A stretch of DNA of 64,000 nt from Pseudomonas sp. 102515 (GTDB lineage Bacteria; Pseudomonadota; Gammaproteobacteria; Pseudomonadales; Pseudomonadaceae), in the NCBI RefSeq assembly GCF_031085165.1, contig NZ_JAVHTY010000003.1:434001-498000 (forward strand). Reading direction: 5' to 3'. The translations under genes and the position numbers were made by a program. Below the pieces are notes generated by a model, which was not told the DNA's origin, made no database searches, and worked only from the letters and a program-made list of their open reading frames with translations. Position 1 is the first letter of the stretch; every line of letters begins with the position of its first letter. Positions 14,603 through 26,390 of this stretch are shown here, piece by piece.

Positions 14603-15466
14603 ATGGCAGGCGCAAAAGAGATTCGCGGCAAGATCGCGAGCATCAAAAGCACACAGAAGATCACCAGCGCCATGGAAAAGGTTGCGGTCAGCAAGATGCG
14701 TAAGGCTCAGGCCCGCATGGCTGCCAGCAAGCCTTATGCCGAGCGCATCCGCGCTGTGATCGGCCACCTGGCCAACGCCAACCCCGAGTACCGCCATGCC
14801 TTCATGGTGGAACGCGAGGTCAAGCGCGTCGGCTACATCGTGGTCAGCTCCGATCGGGGTCTGGCCGGTGGTCTGAACACCAACCTGTTCAAGGCTCTGG
14901 TTCGCGACATGAGCGACCAGCGCGGCAAGGGTGTGGAAATCGATCTGGCGGTGATCGGGGCCAAGGGTGCCTCCTTCTTCCGCAGTTTCGGCGGCAACGT
15001 GGTCGCGGCCATCAGCCACCTCGGCGAAGCCCCGGCGATCGGCGATCTGATCGGCAGCATCAAGGTGATGCTGGACGCCTACCTGAACGGCCGTATCGAC
15101 CGTCTGTACGTGGTGTCCAACGTCTTCGTCAACACCATGACCCAGAAGCCGACCATCCAGCAGCTGGTGCCCCTGGTGCCAGGCGAGGGCGGTGAGCTGC
15201 AGGGCAAGCACTGGGACTACCTCTACGAGCCCGACGCCAAGACCCTGCTCGACGGTCTGCTGGTGCGCTACGTGGAATCCCAGGTGTACCAGGCCGTGGT
15301 CGAGAACGCTGCCAGCGAACAGGCTGCGCGGATGATCGCGATGAAGAACGCCACCGATAACGCCGGCGATCTCATCAAGGAGCTGCAGTTGGTCTACAAC
15401 AAGGCTCGCCAGGCTGCGATCACCCAAGAAATTTCGGAAATCGTCGGCGGCGCCGCCGCGGTCTGA
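14603..15466 (+). CDS. atpG: F0F1 ATP synthase subunit gamma
   Basis: Central rotor shaft of F1, 287 residues. The N-terminal helix ([19 protein letters not shown]) and C-terminal helix ([14 protein letters not shown]) form the coiled coil inside the alpha3beta3 ring. [15 protein letters not shown] is the conserved Rossmann strand. A 48-bp gap from atpA contains a small GC-rich repeat (GGGGGCGCCAGCCCCC). Confidence 0.98.
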   Translation: MAGAKEIRGKIASIKSTQKITSAMEKVAVSKMRKAQARMAASKPYAERIRAVIGHLANANPEYRHAFMVEREVKRVGYIVVSSDRGLAGGLNTNLFKALVRDMSDQRGKGVEIDLAVIGAKGASFFRSFGGNVVAAISHLGEAPAIGDLIGSIKVMLDAYLNGRIDRLYVVSNVFVNTMTQKPTIQQLVPLVPGEGGELQGKHWDYLYEPDAKTLLDGLLVRYVESQVYQAVVENAASEQAARMIAMKNATDNAGDLIKELQLVYNKARQAAITQEISEIVGGAAAV

Positions 15467-15478
15467 CGGACAGCTTAA

Positions 15479-16873
<1,395 letters not shown>

Positions 16874-16911
16874 CTGCCGCGCCCGGCGACGGGCGCTCTT
16901 AGAGGCACGCT

Positions 16912-17337
16912 ATGGCCAAGACAGTCCAATGCGACATCGTCAGCGCGGAAGGGGAAATCTTCTCCGGCGCGGTGGAGATGATCATCGCCCACGGCCACCT
17001 GGGTGATCTGGGTATCGCCCCGGGCCATGCGCCGCTGCTTACCGATCTGAAACCGGGCCCCATCCGCCTGGTCAAGGCCGGAGGCGCCGAGGAGGTGTTC
17101 TACATCTCCGGCGGTTTTCTGGAAGTGCAGCCGAATGTCGTCGAAGTGCTGGCCGATACCGCCAGCCGCGCCGGTGACATCGACGAAGCTGCCGCTCTGG
17201 AAGCCAAGCAGCGCGCCGAGGCAGCCCTGAGCGACAAGGGCACGGAGTTCGACTACACCGCTGCCGCCACTCAGCTCGCCGAAGCCGCCGCCCAGCTGCG
17301 CACCATCCAGCAGCTCAAGCGGCAGGCCAAGCGCTAA
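16912..17337 (+). CDS. atpC: F0F1 ATP synthase subunit epsilon
   Basis: Rotor-associated subunit that inhibits ATP hydrolysis, 141 residues. An N-terminal beta sandwich ([20 protein letters not shown], then [13 protein letters not shown]) precedes a two-helix C-terminal domain. It is the last gene of the operon and a strong terminator follows. Confidence 0.98.
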   Translation: MAKTVQCDIVSAEGEIFSGAVEMIIAHGHLGDLGIAPGHAPLLTDLKPGPIRLVKAGGAEEVFYISGGFLEVQPNVVEVLADTASRAGDIDEAAALEAKQRAEAALSDKGTEFDYTAAATQLAEAAAQLRTIQQLKRQAKR

Positions 17338-17360
17338 GCGCAAGGTCAGGCTGTAACGAC

Positions 17361-17389
17361 AAGGGTAGCTTCGGCTACCCTTTTCTTTT
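17361..17389 (+). terminator. Rho-independent terminator of the atp operon
   Basis: A 9-bp perfect stem (AAGGGTAGC with GCTACCCTT) closed by a stable TTCG tetraloop and followed by a T-rich tail. It lies 24 bp after the atpC stop. Confidence 0.9.
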
Positions 17390-17491
17390 GTCGCCCGAAA
17401 AGTGGGCGAGAAATTTCGCGTGGTCGGATTCGGAAGGCGCCTGCCGCCTTTGGTCGCCGGCCCGTTTCTTCCTCCTGTCTCCGAGGTTCCG

Positions 17492-18859
17492 ATGTCCCTG
17501 GAAATCGTCATCCTGGCTGCTGGCCAGGGCACCCGCATGAGATCCGCTCTACCCAAGGTGCTGCATCCCGTGGCCGGTCGCAGCATGCTGGGGCATGTCC
17601 TCGATCGCGCCCGTGAGCTGCAGCCGGCCGGCATCCACGTCGTCATCGGTCATGGCGCCGACCAGGTCCGCAGTCAGCTGGCCGCTGACGACGTGAGCTT
17701 CGTGGTCCAGGCCGAGCAACTCGGCACCGGCCATGCCGTGGCCCAGGCGGCGCCGGCGCTGACGGCGGAGCGGGTGCTGATCCTCTATGGCGATGTCCCC
17801 CTGATCCAGACCGAGACCCTGCAGCGCCTGCTGCAGCAAGTGGATGACGATCACCTGGCGCTGCTGACCGTGGAGCTGGACGATCCCACCGGCTATGGCC
17901 GCATCCTGCGCGATGACCAGGGACGGGTAACCGCCATCGTCGAGCACAAGGACGCCAGCGACGCCCAGCGCGCCATTCGCGAAGGCAATACCGGCATCCT
18001 CGCGGTACCCGGTCAGCGACTGGCGGATTGGCTGGGCCGCTTGTCCAACCGCAATGCCCAGGGCGAGTACTACCTGACCGACGTCATCGCCCTGGCGGTG
18101 GCGGACGGCCTGACCATTGCCACCAGCCAGCCGGCGGATGCCATGGAAGTGCAGGGCGCCAACGATCGCCGGCAACTGGCGCAGCTGGAACGGCACTTCC
18201 AGCAACGCGCCGCCGAGCGCCTGATGCTGCAGGGCGTGACCCTGCTGGATCCCCTGCGCTTCGATCAGCGCGGGCAGGTCGAGGCGGGTCGCGATGTCTC
18301 CATCGACGTCAATGTCATTCTCGAAGGTCGGGTGGTGCTGGAAGATGGCGTGAGCATCGGTCCGAATTGCGTGATCAAGGACAGCGTGCTCAAGCGCGGC
18401 GCCATCATCAAGGCCAACAGTCATCTGGACGGCGCCGTGGTAGGGGAGGGCGCCGACGTCGGTCCCTTCGCTCGTCTGCGACCCGGCAGCGAACTGGGCA
18501 GCAAGGCCCATGTGGGCAACTTCGTCGAACTGAAGAACGCTCATCTGCAGGCTGGGGCCAAGGTCGGGCACCTGAGCTACCTGGGTGATGCCAGCATTGG
18601 CCCGGACAGCAACATAGGGGCGGGCACCATCACCTGCAACTACGACGGGGCCAACAAGTTTCGAACCGAAATCGGCGCGGATGTCTTCGTGGGTTCCAAC
18701 AGTTCGCTGGTGGCACCGGTTAGCCTCGGTGCGGGCGCGACCACGGCGGCAGGCTCGGTCATTACGGCAGATGTGCCCGCTGATGCCCTGGCCCTGGGTC
18801 GGGCCCGGCAGGTCAACAAGACCGGCTGGCAGCGGCCGAAGAAGACCTCCGAGACTTGA
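17492..18859 (+). CDS. glmU: Bifunctional UDP-N-acetylglucosamine pyrophosphorylase / glucosamine-1-phosphate N-acetyltransferase
   Basis: Catalyses the last two steps of UDP-GlcNAc synthesis for peptidoglycan and LPS. The 455-residue protein has the N-terminal uridylyltransferase motif [18 protein letters not shown] and a C-terminal left-handed beta helix of hexapeptide repeats (from about residue 250). The ATG at 17492 gives [12 protein letters not shown]; upstream in-frame sequence is not GlmU-like. It is next to glmR and glmS of the same pathway. Confidence 0.98.
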   Translation: MSLEIVILAAGQGTRMRSALPKVLHPVAGRSMLGHVLDRARELQPAGIHVVIGHGADQVRSQLAADDVSFVVQAEQLGTGHAVAQAAPALTAERVLILYGDVPLIQTETLQRLLQQVDDDHLALLTVELDDPTGYGRILRDDQGRVTAIVEHKDASDAQRAIREGNTGILAVPGQRLADWLGRLSNRNAQGEYYLTDVIALAVADGLTIATSQPADAMEVQGANDRRQLAQLERHFQQRAAERLMLQGVTLLDPLRFDQRGQVEAGRDVSIDVNVILEGRVVLEDGVSIGPNCVIKDSVLKRGAIIKANSHLDGAVVGEGADVGPFARLRPGSELGSKAHVGNFVELKNAHLQAGAKVGHLSYLGDASIGPDSNIGAGTITCNYDGANKFRTEIGADVFVGSNSSLVAPVSLGAGATTAAGSVITADVPADALALGRARQVNKTGWQRPKKTSET

Positions 18860-18881
18860 CGGCTGCTCGCTATTAGGTTTT

Positions 18882-18910
18882 GATTCGATCCATTATCTTT
18901 CGAATCGAAA
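18882..18910. promoter_or_regulatory. Candidate operator upstream of glmR
   Basis: GATTCGA (18882-18888) and TCGAATC (18900-18906) form a perfect inverted repeat with an 11-bp spacer. The right arm extends into TTTCGAATCGAAA (18898-18910), just before the glmR ATG. DeoR-family repressors commonly bind TTTCG-type repeats, so autoregulation by GlmR is plausible, though it is an inference. Confidence 0.45.
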
Positions 18911-18913
18911 TTT

Positions 18914-19684
18914 ATGACCCGTCGCAACACCGCGCAGCGCCGTCACGCCATCCTCGCCCAGCTTCAGGAGCAGGGCGAGGTCAGCGTGGACGGGCTGGCC
19001 CGTCGGCTGGAGACCTCCGAGGTCACCATCCGCAAGGACCTGGCCGCCCTTGAGCGCAATGGCCTGCTGCTGCGTCGCTACGGCGGCGCGGTGGCCATGC
19101 CCCAGGAACTGCTGGCCGAGGCACCGCCCCAGGCGTCGCCCTTCAAGCAGGCCATCGCCCGGGCCGCTGCCCAGCGCCTGCGTGAACATGCACGGATCAT
19201 CATCGATTGCGGCAGCACCACGGCGGCGCTGATTCCGCAACTCGATCGCCGCCCCGGGCTGGTGGTTATGACCAATTCCCTGCAGGTGGCCATGGCGCTG
19301 CGCGAACTGGAGCAGGAACCCATGCTGCTGATGACCGGCGGCACCTGGGATCCGCATTCGGAATCCTTCCAGGGCCAGGTCGCCGAACAGGTGCTCCGCT
19401 CCTACGACTTCGACCAGCTGTTCATCGGCGCCGACGGCCTCGATCCGGAGCGCGGCACCACCACCTTCAACGAGCATCTGTCGCTGTCGCGGGTGATGGC
19501 CGAAGTGGCGCGAGAAGTGGTGGTCATGGCCGAAGCGAGCAAGCTGGGCAGGCGAATTCCCAATCTGGAACTACCTTGGGAAAGGGTGGACGTGCTCATC
19601 ACCGATGAGCGCCTGCCCGCCGAGGCGGCCCGGGCGATCGAAAACCGGGGGGTGCAGGTGGTCTGCGCCCTTGTGGAAAACTAG
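18914..19684 (+). CDS. glmR: DeoR-family transcriptional regulator GlmR
   Basis: A 256-residue DeoR-type repressor with an N-terminal winged helix-turn-helix (HAILAQLQEQGEVSVDGLAR, then RLETSEVTIRKDL, residues 10-50). The C-terminal sugar-phosphate sensor domain contains DCGSTTAALI and IGADGLDPERGTTTFNEH. Its position between glmU and glmS matches the Pseudomonas regulator of amino-sugar synthesis. A dyad just before the start may be its own operator. Confidence 0.9.
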   Translation: MTRRNTAQRRHAILAQLQEQGEVSVDGLARRLETSEVTIRKDLAALERNGLLLRRYGGAVAMPQELLAEAPPQASPFKQAIARAAAQRLREHARIIIDCGSTTAALIPQLDRRPGLVVMTNSLQVAMALRELEQEPMLLMTGGTWDPHSESFQGQVAEQVLRSYDFDQLFIGADGLDPERGTTTFNEHLSLSRVMAEVAREVVVMAEASKLGRRIPNLELPWERVDVLITDERLPAEAARAIENRGVQVVCALVEN

Positions 19685-19693
19685 ACAATCAGG

Positions 19694-19730
19694 TCATCCA
19701 CAGCCGGCCCCGCCGGGTCGCTGTGGATAA
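19694..19730. promoter_or_regulatory. Two DnaA boxes between glmR and glmS
   Basis: A one-mismatch box (TCATCCACA, 19694-19702, +) and a perfect box (TGTGGATAA, 19722-19730, -) face each other in the 66-bp gap before glmS. They could couple glmS expression to DnaA or titrate DnaA. There is no AT-rich unwinding element here. Confidence 0.5.
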
Positions 19731-19750
19731 ACCGGCAACGGGAGGTAAGC

Positions 19751-21586
<1,836 letters not shown>

Positions 21587-21588
21587 GC

Positions 21589-21604
21589 GGTTCCACGTGG
21601 AACC
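21589..21604. other. parS: parS centromere site
   Basis: GGTTCCACGTGGAACC is a perfect 16-bp palindrome with the Pseudomonas parS core GTTCCACGTGGAAC. It lies immediately after glmS, about 11.5 kb from parB and 20 kb from the origin. ParB is expected to load here. Confidence 0.92.
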
Positions 21605-21955
21605 TCAGGGCACGCGCCAGCTGCCCTGATTCTGCTGGCTGCAGGCGACGGCCAGAAAACGGCCGTCGCCGGGTTCGCCGTAATAGTGGATGTCCTGCCG
21701 ATAGGGCACGCCCGGACTGCGTGCACCCTGGCAGATACCGATCTCGCCCACCGGACAGCGATCGACGAAGCGGACTTCGGTCTGCTGGTTCTTGAGCTGC
21801 GGCTGGCAGAAGCCGTCACGAAATAGTTGAGCGGGGATGTCGATGTTGCTCTGGCAGATCTGCACGTCCACACTGCCCTGACGACTGCGGACCACGCAGG
21901 CATCGGCGAGTGCCAGTGACGGCAACAGCAGCAGAGGGATCAGCGATCGCCACAT
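21605..21955 (-). CDS. Conserved hypothetical periplasmic protein
   Basis: A 116-residue product with a typical signal peptide (MWRSLIPLLLLPSLALADA). The mature part is cysteine-containing (six Cys: CVV, ICQ, FCQ, RCP, GICQ, ACS), so disulphides are likely. I do not recognise a family. It is divergent from the COG0523 gene with a 51-bp gap and ends against parS and glmS. Coding quality is good (signal peptide, codon pattern); function is unknown. Confidence 0.72.
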   Translation of the reverse strand: MWRSLIPLLLLPSLALADACVVRSRQGSVDVQICQSNIDIPAQLFRDGFCQPQLKNQQTEVRFVDRCPVGEIGICQGARSPGVPYRQDIHYYGEPGDGRFLAVACSQQNQGSWRVP

Positions 21956-22006
21956 TCCAGCCCATCTCCTCGATCAAATCGCCACTCTAGCATTCGACCT
22001 CTCGCC

Positions 22007-22963
22007 ATGCGCCTCGCCGATATCAAGACCCATGTGATCGCCGGTCCTCTGGGGGCCGGCAAGACCACCCTGATCCGCCAGTTGTTCGCCCAGCGTCCCG
22101 CCCATGAGCGCTGGGCGATCCTGGTCAATGAATTCGGCCAGGTCGGACTCGATGCGGCGCTCATGACCCCGGACGACGAGGGCCTGAGTATTGCCGAGGT
22201 CCCGGGCGGTTGCCTGTGCTGCATCCAGGGCGTACCCCTGCAGGTGGCTCTCACGCGACTGTTACGGCGCGCCCGGCCGCAGCGGCTGTTCATCGAACCC
22301 TCCGGTCTTGGCCATCCCGCCAGCCTCTATCGGCAACTCCAGGCCTCGCCCTGGGCCGGGGTGCTGAGCCTGCAACCCCTGGTCTGGGTAGTGGATGCCC
22401 GGCAAGTGCTGAAACGCCAGCCCCTGCCGGAGGCCCAGCAACAGGCGCTGCAGCAGGCCGGTCTGGTCGTGCTCAACAAGAGTGCCGGTCTGGACCGCAC
22501 ACTCCTGCCTGCGCAACTGGGCGACCGGCCGCTGTCCTGGACCGAAGGCGGGCGGATCACCCTGGCCGAACTACCCCTGGCTGACAGTGAGGCCCTGAGT
22601 GACGGCGAGTTGCCCGAGCCCGTGGCGACGTCCGGTCCGCAGGCACTGTTGCTACCCGGGCGCCCGTTGCGCTTCAGCCATACCCAAGAGGGGCACCAGG
22701 CCGCCGGTTGGCGCTGGCATCCCAGCCACAGCTTCGATGGGCCGGCGCTGCTGGCTCTGCTGGGTGATCTGCCTGGCCTGCTCAGACTGAAGGCGGTCCT
22801 GCAGCTGGCGGACGGCTGGCAGGCCTACAATGGTCTCGCCGGAGAAGGTCGCTGGGAACCGACCCTATGGCGGCGTGACAACCGGCTAGAGCTGATCCTA
22901 GAGGAGAGGCCGGATCTAGAGGCTCTCGAAAAGGAGCTGTGCGGGACCATTCGCGATATTTGA
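22007..22963 (+). CDS. COG0523 (CobW/ZNG1-like) GTP-binding metallochaperone
   Basis: A 318-residue G3E-family GTPase thought to deliver metals such as zinc to client proteins. It has Walker A GPLGAGKTTLI near residue 17, the metal-binding CxCC motif in GGCLCCIQG near residue 69, and the switch motif EPSGLGHP. The usual guanine-specificity NKxD is altered to NKSAGLD. The C-terminal CobW domain is present but short. It sits just before a Fur-boxed tonB, as in P. aeruginosa. No Zur-like site was found upstream. Confidence 0.88.
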   Translation: MRLADIKTHVIAGPLGAGKTTLIRQLFAQRPAHERWAILVNEFGQVGLDAALMTPDDEGLSIAEVPGGCLCCIQGVPLQVALTRLLRRARPQRLFIEPSGLGHPASLYRQLQASPWAGVLSLQPLVWVVDARQVLKRQPLPEAQQQALQQAGLVVLNKSAGLDRTLLPAQLGDRPLSWTEGGRITLAELPLADSEALSDGELPEPVATSGPQALLLPGRPLRFSHTQEGHQAAGWRWHPSHSFDGPALLALLGDLPGLLRLKAVLQLADGWQAYNGLAGEGRWEPTLWRRDNRLELILEERPDLEALEKELCGTIRDI

Positions 22964-22982
22964 GGTTGCCAAATTTGTTCAG

Positions 22983-23001
22983 TTAATGATAATGATTATT
23001 A
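22983..23001. promoter_or_regulatory. Fur box upstream of tonB
   Basis: TTAATGATAATGATTATTA matches the Fur pattern of repeated NAT triplets (GATAATGATAATCATTATC) closely. It lies 28-46 bp before the tonB ATG, so iron repression of tonB is expected. Confidence 0.85.
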
Positions 23002-23028
23002 AATTTACTTCCTCTGCGTATCGCTCCC

Positions 23029-24057
23029 ATGGCTCCAACGTCGCTTGCCAAGCCTGAACCCCTCGTAATTGCCGCGCGTTCCGACGGTGACGAGATGGAA
23101 TCTGTCCAGGGACCCGTCAGGGCCGCCCTGGCCGGCGACGTGGAGCCGGTGGCAGGAGTCAATGCCGAGCGAAGCGAGCCTTCGGCCACCATCCTGTCGT
23201 TCCGCATGCCCGAGCGTAACGAAGAGATACTCACTCCGGTGCTGACTCCGGTAGGCGCTGCCGAACCGGGCGAGCAACCACCGCGTAGCCGCGGCTGGGG
23301 CGCCGCCTCGGCGCTGTCGCTGATCATGCACGCCAGCATGGCAGCGGCCCTGTTCCTGGTGGTCCAGGCGCCGCCGGAGTTGAAGATCGCCAAGGGTGAC
23401 GAACCCATGCAGGTCAGCTTCATCCAGTTGCCCAAGCCGGTTCCTGAACCCCCGGCGCCGACCCCGGCACCACCAGCGCCGCCGCCACCACAACCCGAAC
23501 CGCCGCCCCCGGAGCCACCTAAGCCCGTGGAACCACCAAAGCCGGTGGAGCCGCCCAAGCCGGTGGTGGAAAAGCCCAAACCCAAGCCGAAGCCCAAGCC
23601 GGTCGCACACAGCCAGCAGAAGCCGCTGCCGAAAAAGGTCGAGCCCGCACCGGAGCCCGTCGCCCAGGCCGCGCCGTCACCGGCACCCACGCCTGCGGCC
23701 ACCGCCGCACCCAGTCAGCCGGCACCGGCCGCGGCGCCGTCCGGCCCGCCAAAGACTGCGGGCCTGCCTACCGGCAGCATCGACGACGCCGATATCCGGC
23801 CAGTCAAGATGACGCCGCCGGAATATCCGGAAATGCTGCGTCGTCGCGGTGTGGGTGGCGAGGTGCGGGTGATGTTCACCGTGACCGCGGACGGTCGACT
23901 GGCCGATATCCAGGTGCTGGAAGCCTCCAACAAGCAACTGGAGCGAGCCGTGCTCGAGGTGCTGGGCGAATGGCGCTTCGCCCCGCGGGTCTCCGGCGGT
24001 CAGATCGTGCCGCGCAAGGCGACCAAGACCTTCAACTTCAAGATCCAGCGCCGCTAG
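23029..24057 (+). CDS. tonB: Energy transducer TonB
   Basis: Couples the proton-motive force (via ExbBD) to outer-membrane receptors. The 342-residue protein has an N-terminal extension of about 90 residues before the membrane anchor (ALSLIMHASMAAALFLVV). A long Pro/Glu/Lys-rich periplasmic linker with PPKPVE repeats follows, then the C-terminal TonB domain (PPEYPEMLRRRGVGGEVRVM, YP box, C-terminal FNFKIQRR). The extended N-terminus and length match P. aeruginosa TonB1. Its stop overlaps the stop of the convergent antiporter gene. Confidence 0.95.
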   Translation: MAPTSLAKPEPLVIAARSDGDEMESVQGPVRAALAGDVEPVAGVNAERSEPSATILSFRMPERNEEILTPVLTPVGAAEPGEQPPRSRGWGAASALSLIMHASMAAALFLVVQAPPELKIAKGDEPMQVSFIQLPKPVPEPPAPTPAPPAPPPPQPEPPPPEPPKPVEPPKPVEPPKPVVEKPKPKPKPKPVAHSQQKPLPKKVEPAPEPVAQAAPSPAPTPAATAAPSQPAPAAAPSGPPKTAGLPTGSIDDADIRPVKMTPPEYPEMLRRRGVGGEVRVMFTVTADGRLADIQVLEASNKQLERAVLEVLGEWRFAPRVSGGQIVPRKATKTFNFKIQRR

Positions 24058-25772
24058 GTCGTCAGGCCCCTGGGCTGTGCCTCGTGCTCCCCGGGCCGCT
24101 CCAGGCCCAGATAGCGGAACATGCCATGGGCGATCTCGCGTTCGCCCATGATCACCTCGTCCACGCCATTGGCTTCGAGATGCCGGATCTCGTCGTCGTG
24201 ATGGGCGCGGGCGAGGATGTGCAGATCCGGCGCCAGCTCACGCGCCCGGCGGCCGATCTCGGCAGCTTCGAAGCCGTTGGGAATCGCCAGCAGCAACGCC
24301 CGCGCCTCCTTGAGCTTGGCCCGCGCCAGCACCTTGTCCTGGGTCGCATTGCCGAGGATCGCCTTGACGCCCTGCTGGCGTAGCGCCGTGACGTGCTCGG
24401 GCTCGTCCGAGATGACGATCAGTGGCGGACCCTGGAAGTCCAGGCGATCGCAGATGTAACGACCCACCCGCCCATAGCCCACCAGCACCAGATGACCGCT
24501 CTGCTCGACCGGCTCGGGTTCGTCGTCCAGTTCCGGGGCATGCTTGCCCTTGGCATTGATCAGCCGCCGGCCTTCGCGGCGTTCCATCCAGGGCTGCAGG
24601 CGATCAATGCCGTGAAACAGCAGTGGATTGAGGATGATGGAGATGATGGCGGCGGCCAGGATGAGGTCGTGAGCGCCCTGGTCGAGCAATTTCAGCGACA
24701 GGCCGAGACTGGCCAGGATAAAGGAGAATTCGCCGATCTGCGCCAGGCTGGCGGCGATGGTCAGGGCCACGCTCAGCGGTCGGCGATAGGCCAGAACGAT
24801 CAGGGTCGCGGCGAGGGACTTGCCGAAGACGATGACCGCCACCGTGGCCAGTACCGCCAGGGGTTGCTCCAGCAGGATCTCCGGATCGAACAGGCAGCCC
24901 ACCGAAAAGAAGAACAGCACGGCGAAGGCTTCGCGCAGTGGGAGCGAATTCTCCGCCGCGTCGTGGCTGAGTTCCGACTCGTTGAGCACTACGCCGGCAA
25001 AGAAGGCGCCCAAAGCGAAGGACACCCCGAACAGCGAGGCCGAGCCGTAGGCGATGCCCATGGCGATGGCCAGGGTCGCCAGGGTGAAGAGTTCTCGGGA
25101 ACCGGTACGGACCACCCGGGCCAGCAGCCAGGGGATGACTCGCCGGCCCACCAACAGCATCAGGGCGATGAAGGCGCCGACCTTGAGCGCGGTGAGGCCC
25201 AGTTCCAGGCCCAGACTCTCACCCTGCTCTTCACCGCCGTCACCCCCCAGAGGGCCTGCCAGCGCCGGCAGCACCACCAGGGCCAGCACCATCAGCAGGT
25301 CTTCCACGATCAGCCAGCCCACGGCGATCCGTCCGCGCCGGCTTTCCACCATCTGCCGTTCTTCCAGCGCCCGCAGCAGCACCACGGTACTGGCCACCGA
25401 CAGCGACAGGCCAAAGACCAGGCCGCTGCCCAGGCCCCAGCCCAGGAAATGGCTCACGCCCATGCCCATCAGGGTGGCGGCGGCGATCTGCACGATGGCG
25501 CCGGGGATGGCGATGCGTTTGACCGCCAGCAGATCCTTGATGGAGAAGTGCAGACCCACGCCGAACATCAGCAGGATGACGCCGATCTCGGTCAATTCCC
25601 TTGCCAGCTTGGGATCGGCGACGAAGCCAGGCGTGAAGGGTCCGGCGGCCACCCCGGCGAGTAGATAGCCGGCGATGGGCGGCAGGCGCAGGCGGGTGGC
25701 CAGGGTGCCGAAGGCGAACGCCAGGACCAGGCCGATCGCCAGGGTGGATATCAGAGGGGTGTCGTGGGACAT
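24054..25772 (-). CDS. ybaL: Cation:proton antiporter, YbaL/KefB type (CPA2)
   Basis: A 572-residue inner-membrane monovalent cation/proton antiporter. About 12 hydrophobic segments include PPIAGYLLAGVAAGPFTPG near the N-terminus and SFALGAFFAGVVLNESELSH in the core. A C-terminal RCK/TrkA-N domain (GHLVLVGYGRVGRYICDRL, from about residue 430) should bind a nucleotide and gate transport. It is convergent with tonB, sharing four bases. Confidence 0.88.
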   Translation of the reverse strand: MSHDTPLISTLAIGLVLAFAFGTLATRLRLPPIAGYLLAGVAAGPFTPGFVADPKLARELTEIGVILLMFGVGLHFSIKDLLAVKRIAIPGAIVQIAAATLMGMGVSHFLGWGLGSGLVFGLSLSVASTVVLLRALEERQMVESRRGRIAVGWLIVEDLLMVLALVVLPALAGPLGGDGGEEQGESLGLELGLTALKVGAFIALMLLVGRRVIPWLLARVVRTGSRELFTLATLAIAMGIAYGSASLFGVSFALGAFFAGVVLNESELSHDAAENSLPLREAFAVLFFFSVGCLFDPEILLEQPLAVLATVAVIVFGKSLAATLIVLAYRRPLSVALTIAASLAQIGEFSFILASLGLSLKLLDQGAHDLILAAAIISIILNPLLFHGIDRLQPWMERREGRRLINAKGKHAPELDDEPEPVEQSGHLVLVGYGRVGRYICDRLDFQGPPLIVISDEPEHVTALRQQGVKAILGNATQDKVLARAKLKEARALLLAIPNGFEAAEIGRRARELAPDLHILARAHHDDEIRHLEANGVDEVIMGEREIAHGMFRYLGLERPGEHEAQPRGLTT

Positions 25773-25846
25773 GCTGGCTCCAGGGATTTGGATTGCCAGA
25801 TCCTGGAGCCGCTGCCGTCGAACGACGGCGACCTAGCCGGCAAAAC

Positions 25847-26329
25847 TCAAAAGGTTTCCTTGAGTGCCTGATAGCGCTCTTGAAGTTCCCGGCGGATCTG
25901 CCGGCGCTGCTGGGCCTGCACACAGCGTCGCTTCTCGTCCGCGGTCACCGGTTCGAGCTGGGGGACGGGGCAGGACTTGCCGTGCTCGTCCACCGCCACC
26001 ATGGTGAAGAAACAGCTGTTGGTGTGGCGTACCGAGCGTTGCTGGATATTCTCGGTGATGACCTTGACGCCGATCTCCATGGAGGTGGTCCCGGTGTAAT
26101 TCACCGAGGCGAGAAAGGTCACCAGTTCGCCGACATGCACCGGCTCGCGAAAGATCACCTGATCCACCGACAGGGTTACCACATAGCGTCCGGCATAGCG
26201 GCTGGCACAGGCGTAGGCCACTTCGTCGAGGTACTTGAGCAGGGCACCGCCGTGGACATTGCCGGAAAAGTTGGCCAGGTCCGGGGTCATCAGGATGGTC
26301 ATGCTCAACTGGTGGTTGCCGGCTTCCAT
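25847..26329 (-). CDS. Acyl-CoA thioesterase (YciA-type hotdog fold)
   Basis: A 160-residue hotdog-fold enzyme expected to hydrolyse acyl-CoA to free acid and CoA. The active-site region NFSGNVHGGALLKYLDEVAYACASRY (aspartate in DEV) is characteristic of the YciA/BACH group. The start MEAGNHQLSM is preceded by GAGGA on the reverse strand. The basic, Gln/Arg-rich C-terminal helix is common in this family. It lies downstream of an SDR gene in the same direction, 61 bp apart. Confidence 0.87.
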   Translation of the reverse strand: MEAGNHQLSMTILMTPDLANFSGNVHGGALLKYLDEVAYACASRYAGRYVVTLSVDQVIFREPVHVGELVTFLASVNYTGTTSMEIGVKVITENIQQRSVRHTNSCFFTMVAVDEHGKSCPVPQLEPVTADEKRRCVQAQQRRQIRRELQERYQALKETF

Positions 26330-26390
26330 GGGCGAATCCTCGAGGGGGGAAATCCTGTAGACGGCGCACCGACGCCGTCTGTCACAGCCA

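Noticed and set aside
24393-25664. 423-codon plus-strand frame opposite the YbaL-type antiporter
   Set aside because: Gln/His/Asp-rich reverse-frame artefact of a clear membrane transporter.
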